From Variovorax paradoxus (lineage in GTDB: Bacteria > Pseudomonadota > Gammaproteobacteria > Burkholderiales > Burkholderiaceae_C): a DNA stretch of 64,000 bases. The position numbers and the translations under genes were made by a program. The DNA is taken from contig NZ_CP091716.1 of the NCBI RefSeq assembly GCF_022009635.1, positions 2,557,001 through 2,621,000 of the forward strand. Direction: 5' to 3'. Below are positions 37,297-46,243 of this stretch, in pieces (the first letter of the stretch is position 1; every line of letters begins with the position of its first letter). The notes beneath the pieces are model-generated. The model was not told where the DNA came from and did no database searches. It was given only the letters and a program-made list of their open reading frames with translations.

Positions 37297-37857
37297 TCAG
37301 GCGATGGTGGTGACGATGCGGCCCGCACGCCCGTCGGCCAGGGCGATGCGCTCCCACAGCACGCGGCCCGACACGATGGGAATGACCGAATTTGCATTGG
37401 CCCCGGTCGCGATCTCCAGCGACGACAGTTCGCCTGCGTGCCAGCCCAGTCCGTCGAGCGTAGCCTCGGCCGCGAGGATTTCTTCCGAGGCGTAGCCGAT
37501 CAGCGAACGCCCCATGAATTCGGCGGCATCGGCGCGCCACTCGGCCTGGCGCGACGGCGACGCGGCCAGCAGGCGGTGCGTTCGGTCGCAGATCAGGTGC
37601 ACCTTGCGCGTGGACGATTCGACCAGCCGCTTCAGGGCCGCGTCCTGCGTCGTGTCTTGTGCGGCAGCGAGCAGCCGGTGCGCCGTGGCCTGCTGTGCGG
37701 TGGACAACGCGAGCTGCCCGCGTTCCCAGCGCGACACCGTCGCCTGGTTCACGCCCATCAGCTGTGCGAAATGCGTCTGCTTGATGCCGCGCAGCAGGCG
37801 CATCTGTCGCAGGGCAGTGCCCAGGTTCATCAGGTTCGCGGGGCTTTTTTGCCGCAT
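37297..37857 (-). CDS. XRE-family regulator
   Basis: A 186-residue protein with an N-terminal helix-turn-helix (about residues 12-66: LGTALRQMRLLRGIKQTHFA, then LMGVNQATVSRWERGQLALS). The rest (75-186) is not a recognised domain with certainty; ICDRTHRLLAASPSRQAEWR resembles a small PAS-like sensor. It starts 9 bp after the GntR gene and probably belongs to the NCS1-racemase-GntR-XRE operon. A role in purine or hydantoin control is an inference from position. Confidence 0.75.
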   Translation of the reverse strand: MRQKSPANLMNLGTALRQMRLLRGIKQTHFAQLMGVNQATVSRWERGQLALSTAQQATAHRLLAAAQDTTQDAALKRLVESSTRKVHLICDRTHRLLAASPSRQAEWRADAAEFMGRSLIGYASEEILAAEATLDGLGWHAGELSSLEIATGANANSVIPIVSGRVLWERIALADGRAGRIVTTIA

Positions 37858-37866
37858 GGCGTTGCT

Positions 37867-38631
37867 TCAGGCCAGCAGCGCCTTGACCAGGTCGAGCTGG
37901 CGGTCGGGCTTGTCGGTGTCCAGCGAAAGGCTGGCCTCGATACGTTCGAGGTGCTCGATCATGCTGGTCACCGCGGCCTCGGGGTCGCCCTTGCGGCACA
38001 GGCGCAGGAACTCGGCGTGCTCGTCGGACGAGCAGTGCGGGTCGTTCGAGGAGTGGTAGAGCATCGCGATCAGCGAGCTGCGCGCCACCAGCTCGCGCAC
38101 CAGCTCGGCCAGCGTGCGGTTGCCCGTGGCCTCGGCCAGCGCCACGTGGAAGTCGCCCAGCAGCTTTTCGCGCACGGTGCCCGTGGTGGTGGTCTGGCGC
38201 AGCGCGGTGCGCTCGAACTTGATGTGCTGCTCAAGCACCTGGTAGTCGCGCGGCCGCGCATTGGCGATGAAAAGGCGCACCACCTCGCTCTCGAGGATGC
38301 GGCGCACCGCGAACACCTCGCGTGCCTCTTCCACGGTGGGCTGGCACACGAAGGCGCCCTTGTCGGGAATCATCTCGATGAGCTTGTCCTTCGACAGCAT
38401 CAGCAGCGCGGCGCGCACCTTGGTGCGGCTCACCGAATAGACGCGGCCCAGCGCTTCTTCGCGCAGCCAGGTGCCGGGCGGCAGCCGCTTCTCGACGATC
38501 GCGGTGGCGATGTCGTTGGCGATGCTTTCGATGGAACTTTGCTTGTCCGCCGGCGCGGCGCCGTCATCGGGCGCCGCAGCTGCGGCGGGGGAGGTGTCGG
38601 AAACGGGAGGTTTGGAACTGGCGCGGGGCAT
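37867..38631 (-). CDS. GntR-family regulator (FCD type)
   Basis: A 254-residue transcription factor. An Ala/Pro-rich disordered N-terminus (1-35) precedes the winged helix (about 36-100: IATAIVEKRLPPGTWLREEALG, YSVSRTKVRAALLMLSKDKL). The C-terminal FCD ligand domain (about 105-235) has VRRILESEVVRLFIANARP, DFHVALAEATGNRTLAELV and LYHSSN. The ATG at 38631 gives the family start. It follows the racemase gene by 14 bp. The TGTATACA palindromes upstream of the two nearby permease genes are candidate operators for it. Confidence 0.88.
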   Translation of the reverse strand: MPRASSKPPVSDTSPAAAAAPDDGAAPADKQSSIESIANDIATAIVEKRLPPGTWLREEALGRVYSVSRTKVRAALLMLSKDKLIEMIPDKGAFVCQPTVEEAREVFAVRRILESEVVRLFIANARPRDYQVLEQHIKFERTALRQTTTTGTVREKLLGDFHVALAEATGNRTLAELVRELVARSSLIAMLYHSSNDPHCSSDEHAEFLRLCRKGDPEAAVTSMIEHLERIEASLSLDTDKPDRQLDLVKALLA

Positions 38632-38645
38632 GCGCGAATTGTGGC

Positions 38646-39383
38646 CTAGCGCGGCAGGGTGAAGCCTTCGAGCGCGCCAATGATGGGCTTCGGCAGGGGC
38701 TTTGCCAGCTCGCCGCGCTTGCTGGTGCGCAGTTTGAGTGTCACGAGCGACTCGATGAGCTTGGTGCCCGCGGCCACGCCGTCGATCACCGGCACGCCCA
38801 GCAACTGCTCGATGTGCGCGCACAGGTCGGTCATGCCGGCGCAGCCGAGCACGATGCAGTCGGAGCTGTCTTCTTCCAGCGCGCGCCGGCATTCGTCGAC
38901 GATGCGCTCGCGAGCCCGCGAGCCGGGCTCCTCGAGTTCGAGCACCGGCAGTTCGCAGGCGCGCACGTTGGCGCAGAAGCGTTCCATGCCGTAGATCTCG
39001 GCCAGGTGCCAGGCCTGGCCCATGGTGCGGCCCAGCGTCGTGACCACGCTGAAGCGGCTGCCGACCATGCTGGCCAGGTGCATCGCCGCCTCGGCGATGC
39101 CGACCACGGGGCCGCGCGCCAGCTCGCGCGCGGCCTTCAGGCCCGGGTCGCCGAAGCAGGCGATCACGTAGCCGTCGATGCCGTCGCGTTCGCCTGCCGC
39201 AATCTCCTGCAGCAACCCCGGCACGGCCAGCGCTTCGTCGTAGTGGCTCTCGATGGAAACCGGGCCCATGGCCGGGCTCACCGCCACGATCTCGGTGCCG
39301 CTGTGCGCCACCGCGCGGGCGCATGCGCCGATCTTCTCGGTCATGCTCCAGGTGGTGTTGGGGTTGATGATCTTGATGCGCAC
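38646..39383 (-). CDS. allantoin/hydantoin racemase (Asp/Glu racemase superfamily)
   Basis: A 245-residue cofactor-free racemase. The two catalytic cysteines are Cys76 in YVIACFGDPG and Cys181 in IVLGCAGMTDL. The start IKIINPNTTWSMTEKI is the hallmark of hydantoin and allantoin racemases. It interconverts enantiomers so that stereospecific hydantoinases or allantoinases can use them. It is encoded 31 bp after the NCS1 permease gene and before GntR, so uptake and racemisation of the same cyclic ureide are likely. Confidence 0.85.
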   Translation of the reverse strand: MRIKIINPNTTWSMTEKIGACARAVAHSGTEIVAVSPAMGPVSIESHYDEALAVPGLLQEIAAGERDGIDGYVIACFGDPGLKAARELARGPVVGIAEAAMHLASMVGSRFSVVTTLGRTMGQAWHLAEIYGMERFCANVRACELPVLELEEPGSRARERIVDECRRALEEDSSDCIVLGCAGMTDLCAHIEQLLGVPVIDGVAAGTKLIESLVTLKLRTSKRGELAKPLPKPIIGALEGFTLPR

Positions 39384-39414
39384 GGCGCGGTCCCTTTCTT
39401 TCTCTTTCAGTGTT

Positions 39415-40908
39415 TCAGGTCTTGCTGCTGCGGTTCAGCAGCGCGTACAGGATGAAGCCCAGGCCCATGCCGATGAACCATGCGTAGTTGGCGGCGCCGC
39501 GCAGCGTCGGCACCATCACGCAAAGAATGGGCACGATGGCCGACGGCACCAGTGCCTGGATCGCCTTCGGGTTGTAGCCGCCGCTGTACCAGTACTCGCC
39601 CTTGGGACTCATGGTGTAGAGCGCGTCCACGTCGATGCGCTGCTTGCGCACGATGTAGTAGTCGGCAATCAGGATACCGAACAGCGGCCCGATGAACGAA
39701 CCCAGCACGTCGAGCGTGTAGTGGATGACCTCGGGGCTGTTGTAGAGGTTCCACGGCGTGAGAAACACCGAACCCACCGCGGCGATCATGCCGCCCGTGC
39801 GCCAGCTGATGTGCTGCGGCGCAACGTTCGAGAAGTCGAACGCCGGCGACACGAAGTTGGCCACGATGTTGATGCCGATGGTGGCGATCATGAAGGTCAG
39901 CGCGCCCAGCACCACGGCGGTGGTGCTGTCGATCTTGCCCACGGTGTGCACCGGGTCGGTGATGAGTTCCCCGAAAACGGGCAGCGTGGCGGCCGTGGTG
40001 ATGACGGTCAGCAGCGAGAAGAACACGAAGTTCACCGGCAGGCCCCAGAAGTTGCCCTTCTTCACCGCGTCGAAGCTCTTGCCGTAGCGCGAGAAGTCGC
40101 CGAAGTTGAGCATCGGGCCGCTGAAATAGCTCACCACCAGCGCGATGGCCGAGAGCATCACCGGCAGCGCGTCCCAGCCCTGGAACTTGATGCCGCCCAG
40201 GTTCAGGTCGATCTTGCTCCAGCCGGCCTTCCACACCAGCCAGCCGCACAGCACCGCCATCACCACGTAGACGGCCGGACCGGCCCAGTCGATGAACTTG
40301 CGGATGGCTTCCATGCCGTGCCAGAACACGAAGGCCTGCAGCACCCACATGACCATGAACGCGACCCAGCCCAGGGCCGACAGGCCGACGAAGCCGTGCT
40401 GCGCCACGTCCGCGTAAGGCGCCAGGCTCGGCGCCATGTGCAGCGCCAGCACCATGAACGCGGCCGACGCCAGGTAGGTCTGCACGCCGTACCAGGCCAC
40501 CGCGATCAGTCCGCGGATGATGGCCGGGATGTTGGCGCCCAGCACGCCGAAAGGCGCGCGGCAGACCACGGGGTAGGGCACGCCCGTCACCTGGCTGGGC
40601 TTGGCCACCAGGTTGCAGAAGAACTGCACGATCACGATGCCCACCAGCAGCGACACCAGCACCTGCCAGCTCGACAGCCCCAACGCGAACAGGCTGCCGG
40701 CCGTGATGTAGCCGCCCACGCTGTGCACGTCGGACATCCAGAAGGCAAAGATGTTGTATTGACCCCAGGTCTGCTTTTTCAGCGGCGCGAGGTCTTCGTT
40801 GGTCAGCCGCGGGTGGTAGCCGGGCTTGATGACTGCGTTCGACTCGGCGTGCGGCGCAATGCCGGCTTCGCTTGCCCCCGCGGGGGCCTGGCTGACGACT
40901 GTGCTCAT
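39415..40908 (-). CDS. NCS1 permease (allantoin/hydantoin/cytosine type)
   Basis: A 497-residue permease of the nucleobase:cation symporter-1 family, related to Mhp1 and PucI. The N-terminal NEDLAPLKKQTWGQYNIFAFW is the family hallmark. About 12 helices can be seen, and the stretch FGDFSRYGKSFDAVKKGNFWGL matches NCS1 transporters of hydantoins or allantoin. The start at 40908 follows GGAAAGAAGACC. It is the first gene of an operon with the racemase, GntR and XRE genes. The palindrome TTTGTATACAAA lies 81 bp upstream. Confidence 0.88.
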   Translation of the reverse strand: MSTVVSQAPAGASEAGIAPHAESNAVIKPGYHPRLTNEDLAPLKKQTWGQYNIFAFWMSDVHSVGGYITAGSLFALGLSSWQVLVSLLVGIVIVQFFCNLVAKPSQVTGVPYPVVCRAPFGVLGANIPAIIRGLIAVAWYGVQTYLASAAFMVLALHMAPSLAPYADVAQHGFVGLSALGWVAFMVMWVLQAFVFWHGMEAIRKFIDWAGPAVYVVMAVLCGWLVWKAGWSKIDLNLGGIKFQGWDALPVMLSAIALVVSYFSGPMLNFGDFSRYGKSFDAVKKGNFWGLPVNFVFFSLLTVITTAATLPVFGELITDPVHTVGKIDSTTAVVLGALTFMIATIGINIVANFVSPAFDFSNVAPQHISWRTGGMIAAVGSVFLTPWNLYNSPEVIHYTLDVLGSFIGPLFGILIADYYIVRKQRIDVDALYTMSPKGEYWYSGGYNPKAIQALVPSAIVPILCVMVPTLRGAANYAWFIGMGLGFILYALLNRSSKT

Positions 40909-40988
40909 GGTCTTCTTTCCTCGTGCGGATGAGTTGGGATTGGGAGCCGTTTTTGACGCAAATTTCGCGCCGCCTTTCGGATGCGTTA

Positions 40989-41000
40989 TTTGTATACAAA
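40989..41000. promoter_or_regulatory. TTTGTATACAAA operator candidate before the NCS1 operon
   Basis: A perfect 12-bp palindrome, core TGTATACA at 40991-40998, 83 bp before the NCS1 start. On the minus strand TATACA could serve as a -10. It matches the site upstream of the NCS2 permease at a similar distance. Confidence 0.6.
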
Positions 41001-41100
41001 AACTGCACGCAATCAAGACCATTCAAGGAATCATATATCCGTAGATTCCCTGAGTTCCAGGCCGGGTGTTCCGTGGAAGCAGATGCCTCCGGCGCGTGCG

Positions 41101-41844
41101 TCAGTGCTGCACGGCGCGATTCAGGAATGCCTTGATGCGCGGGTTGCCGTGGTCGTTGCCGAAGAACTGTGCGGGTGGCGCGTCGAACGCGATCTGACCT
41201 TGGTCGAAGAACATCACGCGGTCCGCCACATCGCGGGCAAAGCCCATTTCATGGGTCACCACGATCATCGTCATGCCCGAAGCGGCGAGCTGGCGCATGA
41301 CGTCGAGGACTTCCTTGACCATCTCGGGGTCAAGAGCGGAAGTAGGCTCGTCGAACAGCATCACGCGCGGCTGCATCGCCAGTGCGCGCGCGATCGCCAC
41401 CCGCTGCTGTTGTCCGCCGGAAAGCGCGAAGGGATGCTTGCGAGCATGCGCCTCCAGCCCGACCCGGCGTAGCAGCTCCATCGCCCGCTCCTCCGCGTCC
41501 TTGCGCGGGATCCTGCGCATGCGCCGCGGGGCCAGCGTGATGTTGTCGAGCACCGTCAGGTGCGCGAACAGGTTGAACTGCTGAAACACCATGCCCACTT
41601 CCCGTCGCAGCGCATCGAGGCTCTTGTGGTCGTCGTTGACCTCGATGCCGTCCACGGTGATCCGCCCCTCGTCATGGGGCTCGAGCCGGTTGAGGGTGCG
41701 AAGCAGCGTGCTCTTGCCCGAGCCGGAGGCGCCGACGATCACCGTCACCTGGCCGGTCCTGAATTCGGTACTCACATCGCGCAGCACGTGATGCGCGCCG
41801 AAGCGCTTGTGGACCTTCTCGACCTTGATCAGAACTTCACTCAT
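41101..41844 (-). CDS. amino-acid ABC transporter ATP-binding protein
   Basis: A 247-residue polar-amino-acid importer ATPase (GltL/HisP type). Walker [14 protein letters not shown], signature [15 protein letters not shown], Walker [13 protein letters not shown] and the H-loop [14 protein letters not shown] are complete. The start overlaps the permease stop by four bases (ATGA). It is the last gene of the importer operon next to the ornithine cyclodeaminase genes, so ornithine, arginine or citrulline is the likely cargo. Confidence 0.92.
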   Translation of the reverse strand: MSEVLIKVEKVHKRFGAHHVLRDVSTEFRTGQVTVIVGASGSGKSTLLRTLNRLEPHDEGRITVDGIEVNDDHKSLDALRREVGMVFQQFNLFAHLTVLDNITLAPRRMRRIPRKDAEERAMELLRRVGLEAHARKHPFALSGGQQQRVAIARALAMQPRVMLFDEPTSALDPEMVKEVLDVMRQLAASGMTMIVVTHEMGFARDVADRVMFFDQGQIAFDAPPAQFFGNDHGNPRIKAFLNRAVQH

Positions 41845-42629
41845 GAGCGACGTCCTTCCACATCCAGCCGGTTCTCGACGGCATTCGAAATCTGGGTCAA
41901 GGCGGTGGTGAGGAGCAGGTAGATCACGGCGATGGTTGCCAGCGCCGGCAACGGCTGGAACGTCGCCGCCTGCATGCGGTTGCCTACATTGGTCAACTCC
42001 ACCACGCCGATGGCGTAGGCCAGAGAGGAATCTTTCAGCAGGGAAATGAAGTTGTTGACCAGCGGCGGCAGCGAAACCTTGAAGGCCTGGGGAAGCACGA
42101 CGTCGAAGAAGGTGTACCCGCGTGAAAGGCCGAGCGAGCGCGAGGCTTCGGTTTGACCGCGCGGCACGGCAAGAAGCCCTGCGCGAATCGACTCCGCGTT
42201 GTAAGCGCCCGCATTGAATGCAAGCGCCACGCATGCGGAGGTGAAGTCATCGAGCTGCAGCGCCGGAATCAGCACCGGGAGCGCCAGGAAAACGAACAGG
42301 ATCTGAACCAGCAGCGGCGTGCCGCGAATGACCCAGATATAGAACGAAGCGAGCCAGCGTGCCGGCTTGAATGCCGAGAGTTTGCCCAGCGCGGCCAGAA
42401 CACCGAAAAGGATGCCGGCGAGGCCGGACACCAAGGTCAGTCTGACCGTGGTGCGCGTGCCGTCAGCGAACATCTCGGCATTGGAGGCGACAGGTTCCGG
42501 CGCATGAGCCAGTGGAATGGCGATCAGCCACATCAGCAGCATCAGCACGATGACGCCGGCAATGATGGCGAGCGTGCTCCGCTGCTCGCGCGACCAGCCG
42601 GCGGGCCAGTTTGCAAAAAGGAAAGTCAT
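41841..42629 (-). CDS. amino-acid ABC transporter permease
   Basis: A 262-residue membrane permease of the HisM/GlnP type. About five to six helices are visible, the first at residues 20-42. The EAA-like loop [20 protein letters not shown] is conserved, and the segment [19 protein letters not shown] is the family signature. It overlaps the ATPase gene. A single permease gene suggests a homodimeric channel. Confidence 0.92.
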   Translation of the reverse strand: MTFLFANWPAGWSREQRSTLAIIAGVIVLMLLMWLIAIPLAHAPEPVASNAEMFADGTRTTVRLTLVSGLAGILFGVLAALGKLSAFKPARWLASFYIWVIRGTPLLVQILFVFLALPVLIPALQLDDFTSACVALAFNAGAYNAESIRAGLLAVPRGQTEASRSLGLSRGYTFFDVVLPQAFKVSLPPLVNNFISLLKDSSLAYAIGVVELTNVGNRMQAATFQPLPALATIAVIYLLLTTALTQISNAVENRLDVEGRRS

Positions 42630-42654
42630 GATCCGGGCGAGTGGGCGATGTGGC

Positions 42655-43419
42655 TCACTTGCAGCTAACGTCTTCGCCAAAGTACCTGTTCGAGACGGCG
42701 GCATAGCTGCCGTCCGCCAGCGCTTCGGCCAAGGCCTTGTCGTACGCGGCGGCCAAAGCCGTGTTGCCCTTGCCGACGGCGGCGGCGATGCGTTCGACGA
42801 AGAGCGGATCGCCCAGTTTCAGGTTCGCCTGGGGATTGGATTTGACCGCCGCCAGGGCCACGAATTTGTCCGTGACCCAGGCATCTACCCGGCCGGTGGC
42901 CAATGCCGTGCGCACATCGCGATCCTGCGGGAAGTTCTTGATTTCCTTGGGCTTCGTCAGCTTGCGAACGTTCTCCAGGTAGGTTGATCCGGTCTGAACG
43001 CCAACGACCTTGCCGGTCAGATCCGCGGCCCCGCGGATTGCCGGATCACGCGAAACGATGGAACTGCCGGAGCAGTAGTGCGGGGAGGCGAAGTCGACGG
43101 CCTTGGCTCGCTCCGGCGTGATGCCGTGCGACGAGACGACGATGTCCCAGCGATCCTGTTGCAGGCCGGCAAGCAGGGAGTCGAAACCGATGGTCTTCCA
43201 TTCGATGGCAAGCCCCATTTTCTTCACCACGATCTCGGCGATCTCGATCTCGAAGCCGGTCAGCTTCTTGCCTTCGAAGTAATTGAACGGAGGAAACTCG
43301 CCGCCGGTTGCCACGACCAGCTTGCCGCTCGCCTGAATGTCGGGAAAAGGCCGGGCGCTGGCGGTGAATATGACTTGGGTCAGGAGGAGGGAAGCAAGGA
43401 GAAGGCGAGCCAGTTTCAT
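42655..43419 (-). CDS. amino-acid ABC transporter solute-binding protein
   Basis: A 254-residue family 3 binding protein. The signal peptide covers about residues 1-22 (ending in TASA). Landmarks are KLVVATGGEFPPFNYFEGKK, LTGFEIEIAEIVVKKMGLAI, WDIVVSSHGITPERAKAVDF and the hinge VVGVQTGSTYLENV. It captures polar amino acids in the periplasm. The 169-bp gap before it contains the long inverted repeat behind the Lrp gene and other TTGAATGC-like motifs. Confidence 0.92.
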   Translation of the reverse strand: MKLARLLLASLLLTQVIFTASARPFPDIQASGKLVVATGGEFPPFNYFEGKKLTGFEIEIAEIVVKKMGLAIEWKTIGFDSLLAGLQQDRWDIVVSSHGITPERAKAVDFASPHYCSGSSIVSRDPAIRGAADLTGKVVGVQTGSTYLENVRKLTKPKEIKNFPQDRDVRTALATGRVDAWVTDKFVALAAVKSNPQANLKLGDPLFVERIAAAVGKGNTALAAAYDKALAEALADGSYAAVSNRYFGEDVSCK

Positions 43420-43531
43420 GATGCATGTCTCTTGGTGGGTTTTGTTCGGGTTCGAGCGTGCGAATTGCAGTGCTCGAACCGGTCCAAAGTTTGCCGCCGG
43501 AGGGCGCCAACAAAAAGAATGCAAACTGGCA

Positions 43532-43580
43532 CAATTTGAATGCTGCCGAGTCAGTTCGCTTCTCGGCTGCATTCAAATTG
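43532..43580. repeat. 19-bp inverted repeat between the Lrp and binding-protein genes
   Basis: Left arm 43532-43550 starts CAATTTGAATGC; right arm 43562-43580 ends GCATTCAAATTG; 18 of 19 positions pair, with an 11-base loop. It could be a hairpin in the transcript or a double operator for the Lrp-type regulator. No T-run follows on the minus strand. A further GAATGC lies just outside (43518-43523). Confidence 0.6.
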
Positions 43581-43588
43581 TTCGATTT

Positions 43589-44011
43589 CTAAAGCTTGTG
43601 CGTGGAGAGCAGGATGCTGGTCTCCGTATTGGCAATGCCTTGAATCTTGCGGATGGCGTTCAGCACCCGGTCGAACGACTCGAGGTTGTCCGCCCTCAAT
43701 TCGGCGATCAGGTCCCAACGCCCATTGGTGGTGTGCAGTGCGACCACATTCGGGTTGCCACGTAGCACCCGACCGACCTCGTCGCCGTGATGACCATCGA
43801 CCTCGATGGTCATGAACGCGCGTATCCGATGCAGTTCGGCCTCGGGTTTGAGTCGCAACGTGTAGCCGACGATCATGCCGTCGGACTCCAGCCTGGAGAT
43901 GCGATTCTGTACCGTGGCCCTGGCCAGTCTCAGTTTCTTGGCCAGCGTGACGACAGGCGTGCGGGCATCAGCGCGCAGCAGAGAGATGAGTTCGCGGTCG
44001 GTGTCGTCCAT
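43589..44011 (-). CDS. Lrp/AsnC-family regulator
   Basis: A 140-residue regulator. The N-terminal winged helix has LISLLRADARTPVVTLAKKL and LARATVQNRISRLESDGMI; the C-terminal RAM ligand domain has VDGHHGDEVGRVLRGNPNVVALHTTNGRWDLIAEL. It is divergent from the ornithine cyclodeaminase gene and upstream of the ABC importer genes, so it probably senses an amino acid such as ornithine or arginine and controls both flanks. Candidate operator motifs are noted at 43532-43580 and 44071-44083. Confidence 0.9.
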   Translation of the reverse strand: MDDTDRELISLLRADARTPVVTLAKKLRLARATVQNRISRLESDGMIVGYTLRLKPEAELHRIRAFMTIEVDGHHGDEVGRVLRGNPNVVALHTTNGRWDLIAELRADNLESFDRVLNAIRKIQGIANTETSILLSTHKL

Positions 44012-44070
44012 TTTTACGATATGCCATATTCAATGAGCAAAATGTAGTTAATGGCGGATAACTTGACAAG

Positions 44071-44083
44071 TTGAATGCTTCAA
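44071..44083. promoter_or_regulatory. TTGAA-TGC-TTCAA operator candidate
   Basis: A perfect 5-bp palindrome around TGC, 69 bp before the ornithine cyclodeaminase start. The half TTGAATGC also occurs in the inverted repeat behind the Lrp gene, which suggests a shared Lrp-type site. Confidence 0.5.
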
Positions 44084-44151
44084 ATTGGCACCACCAGCGC
44101 CAACAATTTCCCCATCGCGGAAAGCCGCAAGCATTCATTTCAGGAGACTCC

Positions 44152-45201
44152 ATGACCCGCTTCGTAGACGTTCCGACCATGTCCCGCCTCGTGCAGGACA
44201 TTGGCGTGACCCAGTTCATCGGCGAACTCGCCGACACCATTCAGGAAGACTTCGTTCGCTGGCACGACTTCGACAAATCCGCGCGCGTTGCAAATCACTC
44301 GGAAATCGGCGTGATCGAGCTCATGCCGGTGTCCGACGCCAAGACCTATGCATTCAAGTACGTCAACGGCCACCCCAGCAACACGCAGCGCGGCCTCTAT
44401 ACCGTGATGGCCTTCGGTGTTCTGGCCGAGGTCGAGACCGGCTACCCGGTGCTGCTGTCGGAACTCACTGTGGCAACCGCATTGCGCACCTGCGCCACTT
44501 CCCTGATGGCCGCGCGCGCCCTCGCACGACCCGACGCACGTCGCATGGCACTCATCGGCAACGGCGCGCAGGGCGAGTTCCAGGCCCTGGCATTTCACAG
44601 CCACCTCGGCATCGAAGAGATTGCGGTCTTCGATGTCGATCCGTGCGCTACCGACAAGCTCGTTCGCAACCTGTCGGTCTACAACTCGCTGAAGATCATT
44701 CGCGCAAGCTCGACGGCGGAGGCGGTGCGCGGTGCGGACATCGTCACCACGGTGACCGCCGACAAGGCCTACGCCACCATCCTCACGCCCGAGATGATCG
44801 AGCCGGGCATGCACATCAACGCCGTGGGTGGCGACTGCCCCGGCAAGACCGAACTGCACGCCGACGTGCTGCGCGGCGCGCGAGTGTTCGTGGAGTACGA
44901 GCCGCAAACCCGCATTGAAGGCGACATCCAGCAGTTGCCCAGGGACTTCCCGGTCGTGGACCTGTGGCGTGTATTGGCGGGCAAGGAACCCGGTCGCCAG
45001 AGTCCCGGGCAGGTCACGGTTTTCGACTCGGTGGGTTTTGCGATGGAGGACTACTCCACGCTGCGCTATGTGAACAAGCAGGCCGAGCAACGCAACCTCG
45101 GCGAAAACGTGGAACTGGTGCCATGGGCCGATGACCCGAAGGACCTGTTCCGCTACACGCGCTCGGGTGCATCGCGCGCTGTCATTCGCCGCGTGGCCTG
45201 A
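44152..45201 (+). CDS. ornithine cyclodeaminase
   Basis: A 349-residue mu-crystallin/ornithine cyclodeaminase family enzyme that turns L-ornithine into L-proline and ammonia, using NAD. The NAD-binding block is MALIGNGAQGEFQALAF; ELMPVSDAKTYAFKYVNGHPSN and TALRTCATSLMAARAL are substrate and family signatures. The 44152 start has CAGGAGA upstream and is preferred over an earlier in-frame ATG. It is followed by the CtlX-type gene 26 bp later. Together they would degrade citrulline or arginine-derived ornithine to proline. Confidence 0.9.
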   Translation: MTRFVDVPTMSRLVQDIGVTQFIGELADTIQEDFVRWHDFDKSARVANHSEIGVIELMPVSDAKTYAFKYVNGHPSNTQRGLYTVMAFGVLAEVETGYPVLLSELTVATALRTCATSLMAARALARPDARRMALIGNGAQGEFQALAFHSHLGIEEIAVFDVDPCATDKLVRNLSVYNSLKIIRASSTAEAVRGADIVTTVTADKAYATILTPEMIEPGMHINAVGGDCPGKTELHADVLRGARVFVEYEPQTRIEGDIQQLPRDFPVVDLWRVLAGKEPGRQSPGQVTVFDSVGFAMEDYSTLRYVNKQAEQRNLGENVELVPWADDPKDLFRYTRSGASRAVIRRVA

Positions 45202-45227
45202 ATCGCCGACCCAGGAGAGCTGCCGCA

Positions 45228-46187
45228 ATGTCCAACTTCCGCTCGATCCAGGCGCCGGCTTCGGTCGTCATGGTCCGTCCTCATCAATTCACGCCGAACC
45301 CGGAAACCGCGGCGGACAACTCATTTCAAAGCGCCGCGGCCAGGCATGAGGCGCGCGCCGTCGCGGAAGCCGCGCACCATGAAGTGACAGCCGCCGTCGA
45401 GCGTTTGCGTGCCGCGGGCGTGCAGGTCCACCTCTTCGAGGACCAAGGCGAACGCAACACGCCCGATTCGGTGTTTCCCAACAACTGGTTCTCCACCCAT
45501 CCCGGCGGCCACGTGGCGATCTATTCCATGTATTCGCCCAGCCGCCGCCGCGAGCGCCGGCAAGACGTGATCGAGATGCTCAAGGCCAGGTACCGCGTGC
45601 AGGACGTGATCGACTACTCGGGCCTTGAGCAGGACGAGCTGTTTCTGGAGGGCACGGGTGCCATGGTGTTCGACCATCTGGCGCGGGTTGCGTATACGGC
45701 ACGTTCCAATCGCGCGGATCCCGTGTTGCTGGAGCGTTTCAGCACGCACTTCAACTTCGAACCCATCGTGTTCGACACGGCCGATGCGTGCGGGCGGCCG
45801 ATCTATCACACCAATGTGCTGCTTTGCGTTGCGACCGAATTCGCGTTGCTCGGCACGAGTTCGCTCACCGATCCGCGCCGCGCCGCCGAGGTGGTGGCGC
45901 GCCTGCGGGAATCGGGACGCGAAGTCATCGACCTGAGCGCGACGCAGATCGCGGAGTTCGCGGCCAATGCGATAGAACTTTCTGGAAGGGATGGTCGCAT
46001 CCTCGCGCTGTCGCAACGGGCCTGCGAGAGCCTCACGGCGCAGCAGAAGCGGCGCATCGAACGCAGCGCCCGCCTGCTGCCGCTGGCGGTGCCGACCATC
46101 GAGATGGCGGGTGGCTCCGTGCGCTGCATGATTGCCGGCATTCATCTCTCGCCACGTGAAGCGGCGGTTGACTGCTCCCCGACTTGA
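45228..46187 (+). CDS. ctlX: CtlX-type amidinotransferase-fold hydrolase
   Basis: A 319-residue member of the guanidine-group-modifying superfamily (arginine deiminase/amidinotransferase fold). It has the N-terminal APASVVMVRPHQFTPNPETA, NVLLCVATEFALLGTSSL with the histidine in IYHTN, and the probable catalytic Cys300 in GGSVRCMIAGIHLSP. Members named CtlX are linked to citrulline use. The gene follows ornithine cyclodeaminase, which suggests citrulline is converted to ornithine and on to proline. Activity on dimethylarginine or arginine is a possible alternative. Confidence 0.82.
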   Translation: MSNFRSIQAPASVVMVRPHQFTPNPETAADNSFQSAAARHEARAVAEAAHHEVTAAVERLRAAGVQVHLFEDQGERNTPDSVFPNNWFSTHPGGHVAIYSMYSPSRRRERRQDVIEMLKARYRVQDVIDYSGLEQDELFLEGTGAMVFDHLARVAYTARSNRADPVLLERFSTHFNFEPIVFDTADACGRPIYHTNVLLCVATEFALLGTSSLTDPRRAAEVVARLRESGREVIDLSATQIAEFAANAIELSGRDGRILALSQRACESLTAQQKRRIERSARLLPLAVPTIEMAGGSVRCMIAGIHLSPREAAVDCSPT

Positions 46188-46243
46188 TTGCTGGCGGGGG
46201 CGCCGCTGACCTGGCGGAATCAGCAGCCTCGAGCGGCCCTCAC

